NCBI GenBank assembly: GCA_002842695.1
Contig: PHDT01000003.1
Coordinates: forward strand, 1-64,000
DNA length: 64,000 bases
DNA from: Bacteroidetes bacterium HGW-Bacteroidetes-10
Lineage (GTDB): Bacteria; Bacteroidota; Bacteroidia; Bacteroidales; UBA932
Direction: 5' to 3'
Each line of letters starts with the position of its first letter. Position 1 is the stretch's first letter. The translations under genes were made by a program, and so were the position numbers. Below the pieces are notes generated by a model, which worked only from the letters and a program-made list of their open reading frames with translations, ran no database searches and was not told the DNA's origin. This document shows positions 25,832-33,993 of the stretch, piece after piece.

Positions 25832-25943
25832 TTTTCCCCTGGGGAAAAGTGTCAAACAACACATATTCAACACAATACAAATAATTGCTCTTTTGCCTAA
25901 TGCGCAGATTTTCAGGAATCTGACACTTTTCCCCAGGGGAAAA
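25832..25943. repeat. Palindrome-ended element C
   Basis: Perfect 23-bp inverted repeat at 25832-25854 and 25921-25943. Each arm is the palindrome TTTTCCCC-N-GGGGAAAA plus an inward GTGTCA. The left arm is preceded by GACACTG, which lets it fold into a longer bulged hairpin alone. The core is 66 bp. No T-tract follows, so it does not look like a terminator. It lies directly upstream of the glycyl-radical enzyme operon. Confidence 0.8.
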
Positions 25944-25974
25944 ACGCGCAGCACAAAATAATAACATTGATCAA

Positions 25975-28518
25975 ATGACTGAGAGAATATCAAGACTACG
26001 AAAATTGTCGGTGGAGACGGAGCCGACCCTATCGATTGAGAGGGCGCTTATTGAGACTGAGTTTTATAAGGAGAACTGGGGCAAGTACCCTATTCCGGTA
26101 CTCAGGTCGCTCAACTTCATGGAGATTTGTAAAAAGAAAACCATATATATTGGGGACGATGAGCTGATTGTTGGCGAGCGTGGGCCAAAGCCAAAAGCAG
26201 TGCCGACTTTCCCTGAGCTCACATGCCACTCGGTGGAGGATCTTGAAGTGCTCAACAGCCGCGAACTTCAGCGGTACACAATCAGCAGAGAGGATATCGA
26301 AACCTATGCAAAGGAGGTGATTCCATTCTGGGAGGGGAAGACTCAGCGCGAGAGAATTTTTTCGCACGTGCCGGATGAGTGGCGCGCTGCGTATGAAGCC
26401 GGCCTCTTTACTGAGTTTATGGAGCAGCGCGCCCCCGGGCACACAGCTCTGGACGGAAAGATTTACCAGATGGGGATGCTTGATTTCAGGCATCAGATTG
26501 AGCAGGAGATTGCAAAGCTCGATTTTCTGAACGACCCGGAGGCAACCGACCGACAGGAGCAGCTCACTGCAATGGCAATTTCCTGCGACGCCGTGATTAT
26601 GTTTGCTGAACGTCATGCCCGCCTTGCGGAAGAGATGGCGCTTGAGGTTGAGGCCGAAATTAAAAAGCTGAATGCTGGTGAGGGATTTCAGAATAAAAGT
26701 GATGAGAATCTAAATGGTAAAATTTCAGGTGATATTTCAAGCGAAAGCCAGGACCAGAGCAAATTAAAACAGAGAGTTGCAGAACTGCGGAAGATTGCGG
26801 AGGTGTGTCGGTGGGTGCCGGCGAATGCACCACGAACTTTTCATGAGGCCCTGCAGATGTACTGGTTTGTGCATCTGGGGACAATTACGGAGCTCAACGG
26901 GTGGGACGCTATGAATCCGGGCCATCTGGACCAGCATCTTGCTCCGTTTTACGAAAAGGAGGTTGAGGCCGGAACGCTTAACAGAGATGAGGCGAAAGAG
27001 CTGCTCTCATGTTTATGGATAAAGGTTAACAACCACCCAGCCCCTCCAAAGGTTGGAATAACAGCCCGTGAGAGCGGAACTTACAACGACTTTACAAACA
27101 TAAACATTGGCGGTGTAAGGGCAGACGGAAGCGACGGGGTAAGCGAAGTCTCATACATTATTCTGGAAGTTGTAGAGGAGCTGCATATTCTTCAGCCCGG
27201 CAGCTCAATCCATATAAGCAGCAGGACTCCCGAAAGGTTCCTGAAGGCGGGATGCACGGTTATAAGCAAAGGGTACGGCTATCCGTCAATTTTTAATGCC
27301 GATGCATATATTCAGGAACTGACACGTCAGGGAAAATCGCTTAAAGATGCCCGCGAAGGCGGATGTAGCGGCTGCATTGAGGTTGGTGCGTTTGGAAAGG
27401 AGGCATACCTGCTCACCGGATACCTCAATGTTCCAAAGATTCTGGAGATAACTCTGAATAATGGGGTTGATCCCTCAACAGGAAAACAGGTTGGGCTCAA
27501 AATTCAGCCTGATTCTGAGAAGGCGAGGGTTGTATCAGATTCTGAAAAGGCAGGGTTCACAAAAGATTCTGAAACGGCGGGGCCCGCAGAGTGGAAGAGC
27601 TTTGAGGAGCTCTACTCGGCATTTGTTGCACAGATTAACTATATCACAGATCTCAAGATAAGGGTAAGCAACTACATTGACAGAATGTTCGCCAAATATG
27701 CCCCGGCAACATTCCTCTCGGTAGTCATTGACGATTGCATTAAAAAGGGACGCGACTACTACAACGGCGGGCCCCGCTACAACACAAACTACATCCAGTG
27801 CACTGGACTGGGAACTGTCACAGACTCACTCGCGGCAATCAAATGGCATGTGTTTGACAAGCGAAACTTCACCATGGAGAGGCTCATGAAGGCTGTGAAC
27901 AGCAACTTCGCTGCAGATGAGATTCTCTGGCACACAATCGTGAACAAAACACCATTCTTCGGGAACGACAATGACTACGCAGACTCAATAGCTGTAAGAG
28001 TATACGAAGATCTTTACTCTGCCATTGAGGGCAAACCAAACACCAAGGGAGAGTGCTTCCACCTGAACATGCTCTCTACAACCTGTCACGTTTACTTTGG
28101 CAAGGTTACCGGAGCTACTCCAAACGGAAGAAGAGCCGGTGCTGCAATTTCAGACGGTACCTCACCGTCTCAGGGAGCAGACACACACGGGCCAACAGCG
28201 GTTATCCGCTCACTTGGAAAACTTGACCAGCTAAAATCCGGCGGGACACTTTTAAATCTGAGATTTCTGCCTTCGCTCGTAAAAACAGAGAGCGACATAG
28301 CAAAGCTGGCCTCTCTGGTGAGAAGCTACTTTACCCTCAACGGCCACCATGTCCAGTTTAACATTGTTGATACCGCCACCCTGCGCGACGCACAGCAGCG
28401 GCCTGCCGAATACCGCGACCTGCTTGTAAGAATGGCCGGCTACAGCGACTACTTCAACGACATGAACAGAGACCTTCAGGAGGAGATAATTTCCCGGACA
28501 GAAAACGGTGCAATTTAG
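25975..28518 (+). CDS. hypD: Glycyl-radical enzyme, probable trans-4-hydroxy-L-proline dehydratase
   Basis: Oxygen-sensitive radical enzyme, 847 residues, expected to dehydrate hydroxyproline to pyrroline-5-carboxylate. The sequence follows clostridial HypD closely as I remember it: YEAGLFTEFMEQRAPGHT, QMYWFVHLGTITELN, ELNGWDAMNPGHLDQHL, NNHPAPPKVGIT. The thiyl cysteine is C467 with base E469 (GGCSGCIEVGAFGKEAYLLTGYLN region), and the radical glycine is G822 in RMAGYSDYF near the C-terminus. Compared with that family there are two extra low-complexity segments: about 233-262, and 513-539, a 3x9-residue repeat. Its activase follows 49 nt downstream. No pyrroline-5-carboxylate reductase is nearby. 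Pyruvate formate-lyase is excluded by motif; another dehydratase of the same clade remains possible. Confidence 0.75.
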   Translation: MTERISRLRKLSVETEPTLSIERALIETEFYKENWGKYPIPVLRSLNFMEICKKKTIYIGDDELIVGERGPKPKAVPTFPELTCHSVEDLEVLNSRELQRYTISREDIETYAKEVIPFWEGKTQRERIFSHVPDEWRAAYEAGLFTEFMEQRAPGHTALDGKIYQMGMLDFRHQIEQEIAKLDFLNDPEATDRQEQLTAMAISCDAVIMFAERHARLAEEMALEVEAEIKKLNAGEGFQNKSDENLNGKISGDISSESQDQSKLKQRVAELRKIAEVCRWVPANAPRTFHEALQMYWFVHLGTITELNGWDAMNPGHLDQHLAPFYEKEVEAGTLNRDEAKELLSCLWIKVNNHPAPPKVGITARESGTYNDFTNINIGGVRADGSDGVSEVSYIILEVVEELHILQPGSSIHISSRTPERFLKAGCTVISKGYGYPSIFNADAYIQELTRQGKSLKDAREGGCSGCIEVGAFGKEAYLLTGYLNVPKILEITLNNGVDPSTGKQVGLKIQPDSEKARVVSDSEKAGFTKDSETAGPAEWKSFEELYSAFVAQINYITDLKIRVSNYIDRMFAKYAPATFLSVVIDDCIKKGRDYYNGGPRYNTNYIQCTGLGTVTDSLAAIKWHVFDKRNFTMERLMKAVNSNFAADEILWHTIVNKTPFFGNDNDYADSIAVRVYEDLYSAIEGKPNTKGECFHLNMLSTTCHVYFGKVTGATPNGRRAGAAISDGTSPSQGADTHGPTAVIRSLGKLDQLKSGGTLLNLRFLPSLVKTESDIAKLASLVRSYFTLNGHHVQFNIVDTATLRDAQQRPAEYRDLLVRMAGYSDYFNDMNRDLQEEIISRTENGAI
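27511..27591 (+). repeat. In-frame 27-bp tandem repeat, three copies, inside hypD
   Basis: Three consecutive 27-nt units each begin GATTCTGA and encode DSEKARVVS, DSEKAGFTK and DSETAGPAE. They form a surface-loop-like insertion in a well conserved enzyme. Confidence 0.85.
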
Positions 28519-28567
28519 TAAGCAGAAATTATTTCCTATCTTGTACTAACCGCATAAATTCAAAGAG

Positions 28568-29476
28568 ATGAGTCTGATATTCGACATCAAGAAATATTCA
28601 ATCAACGACGGGCCGGGAATCCGCCTGACGGTGTTTTTCAAGGGGTGTCCGCTTAATTGCATCTGGTGCCACAACCCGGAGGGAATCAGCCCCAAAAAGG
28701 AGAAGATGCACAACCGCAACAAATGTATCAAATGTAAAAGTTGTGTGGGGCACTGCCCAAACTCAGCCCTTGCAATGGAATACGATGAGATTATCACAGA
28801 CGCCAATCTATGCGTTGGATGCGGACAGTGCACAGAGGCCTGCCCGACGGGCGCCCTCGAAATCTCGGGCGCAGAACTCTCCGTCGACTACATTATGAAG
28901 GAGATCAAAAAGGAGAGTTTTGTCTTTGACCAGAGCGAAGGCGGAGTTACATTCTGCGGGGGAGAGCCCCTGATGCACCGCTCCCTGCTTATGGAGCTTC
29001 TGGACAAATGCGGAGAGCTTCGCATCCACCGCGCAGTTGACACATCCCTCTACGCGACAGAATCACTTGTGAGGGAGATTGCCCAAAACTGCGAACTCAT
29101 TCTGGCAGACATGAAACACATGGACCCGGCAATGCACAAAAAATACACAGGCGAGAGCAACGAACTTATTCTCTCAAATATAAGGATGCTGGCAAATGAG
29201 GGCTTTACCTTCACACCCCGCATTCCGCTTATTGAAGGGATTAATGCCGACGAACAAAACATAACTGCTGCCGCCAGGTTCCTCGCCTCCCTCCCCGGCT
29301 TTGAAGAGCGCACCGTAGAACTGCTCCCTTACCACAATGTTGCAAAGGGCAAACACGAAAAGCTCTATACAAATTACAACCCGGATAATATTCCAATGGA
29401 CAAGCCATCTCCCGAAACCATTGCCCGCTGCATAGCCATTTTTGACAGTTATGGGATTGAGGCCACTTCCCGTTAA
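28568..29476 (+). CDS. Glycyl-radical enzyme activating protein (radical SAM)
   Basis: Radical SAM activase of 302 residues that abstracts H from the partner's glycine (G822 of the upstream enzyme). The SAM cluster motif C27-x3-C31-x2-C34 (KGCPLNCIWCHNPEG) follows the usual SINDGPGIRLTVFFKG. An inserted two-cluster ferredoxin-like domain (about 53-100; CIKCKSCVGHCP and CVGCGQCTEACP) marks it as the longer activase type used by dehydratase-class enzymes rather than short PflA. FCGGEPLMH is the GGE motif. Operon with the preceding gene. Confidence 0.92.
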   Translation: MSLIFDIKKYSINDGPGIRLTVFFKGCPLNCIWCHNPEGISPKKEKMHNRNKCIKCKSCVGHCPNSALAMEYDEIITDANLCVGCGQCTEACPTGALEISGAELSVDYIMKEIKKESFVFDQSEGGVTFCGGEPLMHRSLLMELLDKCGELRIHRAVDTSLYATESLVREIAQNCELILADMKHMDPAMHKKYTGESNELILSNIRMLANEGFTFTPRIPLIEGINADEQNITAAARFLASLPGFEERTVELLPYHNVAKGKHEKLYTNYNPDNIPMDKPSPETIARCIAIFDSYGIEATSR

Positions 29477-29509
29477 ATGAAGGTCTTTAAAACTGAGTTT
29501 ATACGCATA

Positions 29510-29577
29510 TGTAAAGATTTTTCATATTTCTATACATAATTAGATTTATTTGTATTAATTTTGAAAAAATCTTTACA
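29510..29577 (+). promoter_or_regulatory. Inverted repeat enclosing the putative fic promoter
   Basis: Perfect 13-bp arms TGTAAAGATTTTT (29510-29522) and its reverse complement (29565-29577), the second ending directly before the fic ATG at 29579. The 42-bp core contains TAATTTTG (29556-29563), a -7 match. It could be an operator for autoregulation, a translation-blocking hairpin or a small invertible segment. Confidence 0.5.
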
Positions 29578-29578
29578 A

Positions 29579-30649
29579 ATGAACTCCTGGAGATTATCTG
29601 AATTACCTCTGAATATTGACTTTGAAACTAAAAAGGTCTTAAAAGCATTACCGGCTGCACATGCTGCACTGGCAGAGCTCAAAGGTGTTTCGGCAACAAT
29701 CCCAAACCAGAACATTCTCATTAACACACTTGGATTGCAGGAGGCAAAAGACAGCTCTGCCATTGAGAATATAATCACAACACATGATGATCTGTATAAA
29801 TCCGGACTGGAGCTTAATACTTACAGATCTCAGTATGCAAAGGAGGTTCAGAACTATATCTCTGCATTAAAAAAAGGGTATGAACTAGTTTCCGGGACCG
29901 GATTACTCACTAATAACAACATTATTCAGATTCAGGCGGTACTGGAAGAAAATCAGGCCGGGTTCAGAAAATTACCCGGTACTGCTTTAAAAAATGCCTT
30001 AACAGGGGAGACAATTTATACACCTCCTCAGAATTATGATGAGATTATGAGGCTGATGGCAAATCTGGAGCAGTACATAAATGATTCATCTATCCAGGAT
30101 TGTGACCCGTTAATTAAAATGGCTGTTATCCACTTTCAGTTTGAGAGCATTCATCCGTTCTATGACGGAAATGGAAGGACCGGCAGGATAATAAACATCC
30201 TCTATCTTATTATGCAAAAACTTCAGTCTTTGCCTGTACTTTACCTGAGTAATTATATAATAAAAAACAAACAGGATTATTACAGGCTTCTTCAAGAGGT
30301 GCGTGAAAAGGATTCATGGGAGGAGTGGTTGTTGTTTATGATAAAAGGAGTTGAGCAAACAGCCAGGGAGATCATAGAACTGATTATTAAAATAAGGGAG
30401 CTGATGCTTGATTATAAACATCGCTTAAGAGATAATTACAAGTTTTACAGTCAGGATCTTCTCAACAATTTATTTAAACATCCATATACAAAAATTGAGT
30501 TTATCGTAAATGATCTGGGAGTATCAAGATTAACTGCGGCAAACTATTTGAATAAGCTGGCAGATGATAAAATGCTGCGAAAGGAAAAGCTTGGTACCGG
30601 AAATTATTATATAAATACAGAATTATTTAATCTGCTCACTACAAGATAA
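29579..30649 (+). CDS. Fic family protein (AMP-transferase fold) with C-terminal winged helix
   Basis: Protein of 356 residues. An N-terminal Fic_N helical region contains a class II-type inhibitory motif SSAIEN (E63), then the Fic core with HPFYDGNGRTGR (catalytic H192), then a C-terminal helix-turn-helix-like region (IEFIVNDLGVSRLTAANYLNKLADD). Fic enzymes usually transfer AMP to hydroxyl side chains; the inhibitory glutamate implies self-restraint. The frame is open to a TTG at 29561, but ATG 29579 (MNSWRL) fits family starts. No antitoxin gene is adjacent. MscS follows after 13 nt. Confidence 0.9.
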   Translation: MNSWRLSELPLNIDFETKKVLKALPAAHAALAELKGVSATIPNQNILINTLGLQEAKDSSAIENIITTHDDLYKSGLELNTYRSQYAKEVQNYISALKKGYELVSGTGLLTNNNIIQIQAVLEENQAGFRKLPGTALKNALTGETIYTPPQNYDEIMRLMANLEQYINDSSIQDCDPLIKMAVIHFQFESIHPFYDGNGRTGRIINILYLIMQKLQSLPVLYLSNYIIKNKQDYYRLLQEVREKDSWEEWLLFMIKGVEQTAREIIELIIKIRELMLDYKHRLRDNYKFYSQDLLNNLFKHPYTKIEFIVNDLGVSRLTAANYLNKLADDKMLRKEKLGTGNYYINTELFNLLTTR

Positions 30650-30662
30650 AAAATAAGAATTT

Positions 30663-31955
30663 ATGATCGAAAACGAAATAACCACAAGAGCCACCGCACT
30701 TTTTGGTGTGGTTGACGGAATTTATAAAATGCTTACAGAGTGGGGAATTTCACCTGTGCTGGCGAGCTGGCTGGATGAGATTATCAGTATGACTCTGTTG
30801 TTCCTGCTGGCCTATGGTGTAGACCTGATTTCCAGATTTATAGTACACAAAATTATAGCCAGGATTGCAAAATTTACCACAGCAATCTGGGACGATATCT
30901 TTATTGAATTCAAGGTATTCAGAAGACTTGCTCATGTTATTCCGGGAATTGTGTTTTACCTCTGTACACCTATAGCTCTTAAGTCTGTGTTCTGGGTATC
31001 TCTATTTGAAAAGGGAGCTCTCATCTTTATAGTCTATGCAATAATCCGCTCAATCCATGCTGCCACAAAGGCAATGGCAAAAATCTACAGTCAGTCTGAG
31101 GATTATTCAAACAAACCTATTCAGATCATATTCCAGATTGTAGCAGTTATAGCCTACTTCGTTGGGGCAATCTCACTGCTGAGTATTCTGCTGGACACCT
31201 CATTCACCACTCTCTTTGCGGGACTTGGTGCATCAATGGCAATTCTCATACTGGTATTCAAGGATACAATTCTTGGATTCGTTGCAGGATGGCAGCTCTC
31301 ATCAAACGATATGCTGCGTCAGGGCGACTGGATTACAGTCCCTAAATACGGAGCCGACGGAAATGTTGAGGAGGTGAGTCTCTACTCAGTTAAGGTGCGC
31401 AACTTTGACAATACAATTACCACAGTACCACCTTATGCCCTGGTTAGCGAATCTTTCCAGAACTGGCGCGGAATGCAGGAGTCGGGCGGCAGAAGAATTA
31501 AGCGTGCCATTATTATTGACATGACCAGCATCCGCTTCTGCAATAACGAAATGATTGAAAACTTCCGCAAGATTAAGTACCTGACAGAGTATATCGACTC
31601 TACCGAAGAGGTTATCAGCAGATACAATCAGGAGAACCAGACAGACAACAGTATGCTGGTAAACGGAAGACGTCAGACAAACATTGGTGTGTTCCGTGCA
31701 TATATTCAGAAGTATCTTGAGAACCACCCGGAGGTTAACCATGACATGACAACAATGGTGCGCCAGCTTCAGCCTACAGAAAAGGGCATAGCAATAGAGC
31801 TCTACTTCTTTACCAAGGTTAAGGACTGGGTCTACTATGAAAATGTCCAGTCAGACATCTTTGACCATATCATGGCTATCGTTCCGCAGTTTGGGCTGAG
31901 GGTTTTTCAGTTCCCGTCAAGCAAGGAGGTTGTTTACCATCCTTACGCAGATTAA
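30663..31955 (+). CDS. MscS-family mechanosensitive ion channel
   Basis: Inner-membrane channel of 430 residues, probably relieving osmotic pressure. About five membrane segments precede the pore-lining helix and the first beta-domain strands (GLGASMAILILVFKDTILGFVAG, then SNDMLRQGDWITVPKYGADGNVEEVSLYSVKVRNFDNT). The large soluble C-terminus resembles the YbdG type. It may share a transcript with fic; I see no functional link. Confidence 0.9.
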   Translation: MIENEITTRATALFGVVDGIYKMLTEWGISPVLASWLDEIISMTLLFLLAYGVDLISRFIVHKIIARIAKFTTAIWDDIFIEFKVFRRLAHVIPGIVFYLCTPIALKSVFWVSLFEKGALIFIVYAIIRSIHAATKAMAKIYSQSEDYSNKPIQIIFQIVAVIAYFVGAISLLSILLDTSFTTLFAGLGASMAILILVFKDTILGFVAGWQLSSNDMLRQGDWITVPKYGADGNVEEVSLYSVKVRNFDNTITTVPPYALVSESFQNWRGMQESGGRRIKRAIIIDMTSIRFCNNEMIENFRKIKYLTEYIDSTEEVISRYNQENQTDNSMLVNGRRQTNIGVFRAYIQKYLENHPEVNHDMTTMVRQLQPTEKGIAIELYFFTKVKDWVYYENVQSDIFDHIMAIVPQFGLRVFQFPSSKEVVYHPYAD

Positions 31956-31987
31956 CCGGATAAAAGGATTACAGGTTTTCAGGCCTG

Positions 31988-33073
31988 TTATTTCACGTAA
32001 CGGAAAAGACTTTTCGCAAATCTCTGGAATCCCAGGTCTGTGAAGTGAACTCCGTCAACGGTTGTTTCGCCGTCCTCACCCAGAAGATCTTTGCCGGGGA
32101 TAAAGATTACATTCTTTATTCCATCCTTGCGAAGCTGTGCGTATACTTTTCTCCATTCTATGTTCTCCTCCTCAAGCTCTGCTTTGGTCTTTAGATCCAG
32201 GAAGAGCGGAGGGAAGATTACATTCTCTACCATATAAACTTTGCGTGCAGGATTTTTCTCAGCCACCAGCTTTATGAAATTGTACGCACTGTCTCTGACT
32301 ATCTGGGCATTGGTATTTGGAAGGCAATCCAGTACAACCGCATGCGCATCAATAAGGTTAATCGCCTTAGCCATTGGGAAGTCCATTCTTCCGTTGCCTG
32401 AAAAACCAAGGTTGATTGTCTCGCGGTCCATCATTCGGCCAAGAATAGCAGGGTAAGCCATTCCGGGTCTGGAGGCGCAGCCTCCCTGGGTGATGCTTGT
32501 TCCGTAAATAACCACAGGCTTTTTCTCTGCCCTTTTTGTTAGGAGCGAGCTATACGGAATACCTATCTCTGCCTCGGGCATAACTCCAATCTCCACCGAC
32601 TCCACTCCGTCATAAAGCGGAAAGTAGGCAATATATTCTCTCTTCTCTCCATTCATGTTCTTAATGAAAACAGAGAAGTTCTCAACTCCGGATGGTCTTG
32701 CTGTTCCTGCATATTTCCAGCTCTTTCCGTCAAAGGCATAGAGGTCAAGACCCTTAACACCAGTAGCCGGCATATGGTTAAGAGAGACATTCTGAGTCAC
32801 TTTCCAGCGGGCAGCAATTGCCTTGCTGTTTGTGCTGAACCTTACGGCAATGCCGGAAGAGTTTGCTCCCAGACGGATAAGTTCAGGCCTCATCTCCCCC
32901 TTTAAAGACTCGGGAATTCTTCCATATTTAACATGAGTAGCATCAAAACCGCTTCCAACTATATGGAGCTGGTCTGCATTGACAAATTTCATCTCCTCTG
33001 CCTTCTGGGCAGAAAGAAAGAGGGGCGCAAATGCTGCGGCCACAACTAAAAGTGATTTGCAAAAATTTTTCAT
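31988..33073 (-). CDS. Secreted SGNH/GDSL hydrolase
   Basis: Probable periplasmic esterase or deacetylase, 361 residues. A signal peptide (to about residue 22, LFLSAQ) is followed by an N-terminal beta domain with the GxDLY motif (GLDLYAFDGKSW), then the SGNH domain: Ser in YGTSITQGG, Gly in NLGFSGNG, Asn in LDCLPN, and the Asp/His pair in DGVHFTDLG. The architecture is typical of Bacteroidota carbohydrate-related GDSL proteins. Lies 17 nt downstream of miaA, same strand. Substrate unknown. Confidence 0.85.
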   Translation of the reverse strand: MKNFCKSLLVVAAAFAPLFLSAQKAEEMKFVNADQLHIVGSGFDATHVKYGRIPESLKGEMRPELIRLGANSSGIAVRFSTNSKAIAARWKVTQNVSLNHMPATGVKGLDLYAFDGKSWKYAGTARPSGVENFSVFIKNMNGEKREYIAYFPLYDGVESVEIGVMPEAEIGIPYSSLLTKRAEKKPVVIYGTSITQGGCASRPGMAYPAILGRMMDRETINLGFSGNGRMDFPMAKAINLIDAHAVVLDCLPNTNAQIVRDSAYNFIKLVAEKNPARKVYMVENVIFPPLFLDLKTKAELEEENIEWRKVYAQLRKDGIKNVIFIPGKDLLGEDGETTVDGVHFTDLGFQRFAKSLFRYVK

Positions 33074-33090
33074 TTGGTACTATGGGTTAG

Positions 33091-33954
33091 TTATATAGTT
33101 ATCCACTCAATTTTGATTCCCCTGCGCTCCATACCGCGGAACCAGGTCATCTGCCTCTTTGCAAACTGGTGTATGGCTGTGGCAAGTCCGCTCTCCATCT
33201 CATCATAGCTTAGCTGCCCAGTCACATACATGGTTACATACTTATATTCCAGTCCGTAATAAATCAGATCCTCAGGAGAGACACCGCCTTTTATCAGCCC
33301 CTCAACCTCCTCAACCATTCCGCCCTTCAGGCGCTCCCTAAGCCTTCTGTCAATTCTGGCTATTCTCTCCTCACGGCTTACGGAGATTCCGATATATCTT
33401 GTATTAATCTGAAGCGATTTCTCTGTGATTACAATGTTTTCGGCCTCATAAACAGCAATCTCAAGAGCCCTTATTACCCTCTTTTTACTGTCAAGGTCAG
33501 TTTTATTATGGAGTTTTTTCATGGCCGAAAGCCTCTCTGTCAACTCTTCCATTGTGAGCTGTTCAAGCTCCTCCCGCAATTTTGGATTGGGCGGAACCTC
33601 TGCAAGTTCGTACCCGCGGGTAACGGATTCAATGTAGAGTCCGCTGCCACCGCACAAAATAGGCCTCTTTCCTCTTGAAACTATATCCTGATACGCCCGT
33701 TTGAAATCACGCTGATATTCGAAGATGTTGTATTTTGTTCCGGGCTCTGCAATATCAATAAGATGATATGGGACCGAAACACCATTTACAGTATATTCAG
33801 AGAGGTCCTTGCCGGTGCCAATATCCATTCCGCGATAGACCTGACGAGAATCGGCAGATATAATCTCACCGGCTGTTTCCAGAGCCAGACTAACAGCATA
33901 TCTGGTCTTTCCGGAGGCTGTCGGGCCTAATATGCAAATCAAATCTTCGTTCAT
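33091..33954 (-). CDS. miaA: tRNA dimethylallyltransferase
   Basis: Adds the dimethylallyl group to A37 of tRNAs reading UNN codons; 287 residues. P-loop GPTASGKT at the N-terminus, [27 protein letters not shown], and [14 protein letters not shown] are diagnostic. Divergent from smpB with 30 bp between the two ATGs; a TAAATTTG box ends only 4 nt before its ATG. Confidence 0.96.
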   Translation of the reverse strand: MNEDLICILGPTASGKTRYAVSLALETAGEIISADSRQVYRGMDIGTGKDLSEYTVNGVSVPYHLIDIAEPGTKYNIFEYQRDFKRAYQDIVSRGKRPILCGGSGLYIESVTRGYELAEVPPNPKLREELEQLTMEELTERLSAMKKLHNKTDLDSKKRVIRALEIAVYEAENIVITEKSLQINTRYIGISVSREERIARIDRRLRERLKGGMVEEVEGLIKGGVSPEDLIYYGLEYKYVTMYVTGQLSYDEMESGLATAIHQFAKRQMTWFRGMERRGIKIEWITI

Positions 33955-33993
33955 TCCACAAATTTACACTATTTTTGCACTCCCATGCCCAAA
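33946..33993. promoter_or_regulatory. Compact divergent miaA/smpB promoters, probably leaderless
   Basis: For smpB: TTCG (33946-33949), 20-nt spacer, TATTTTTG (33970-33977), ATG at 33985. For miaA (minus strand): TTTG (33993-33990), 23-nt spacer, TAAATTTG (33966-33959), ATG at 33954. Each promoter's upstream element lies at or inside the start of the other gene, and the transcripts would have leaders of about 0-5 nt. Confidence 0.5.

Larger units (their letters stand above)
25185..25974. other. Gene-free 790-bp region with stacked inverted repeats
   Basis: The only gene-free stretch above 300 bp. In order it holds the gcvP terminator (25226-25257), a 20-bp inverted repeat with an outer 10-bp repeat (25293-25459), a symmetrical 115-bp palindrome (25518-25632), an AT-rich spacer, and a 23-bp inverted repeat (25832-25943) ending 31 nt before the glycyl-radical enzyme gene. 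No convincing coding sequence, tRNA or known riboswitch is visible, and no good TAnnTTTG box was found for the downstream operon. Confidence 0.85.

Noticed and set aside
25727-25993. 88-residue minus-strand ORF upstream of the glycyl-radical enzyme
   Set aside because: Crosses element C, begins inside the enzyme gene, has odd Cys/Arg-rich composition and no recognisable motif.
25975-28518. Annotation as pyruvate formate-lyase
   Set aside because: PFL needs a Cys-Cys pair at the active site; here the loop is SGCIE, of the dehydratase type.
31956-31987. Possible bidirectional terminator ACAGG...CCTGT between MscS and the SGNH gene
   Set aside because: Only a 5-bp stem with an 8-nt loop and no proper T-tract.
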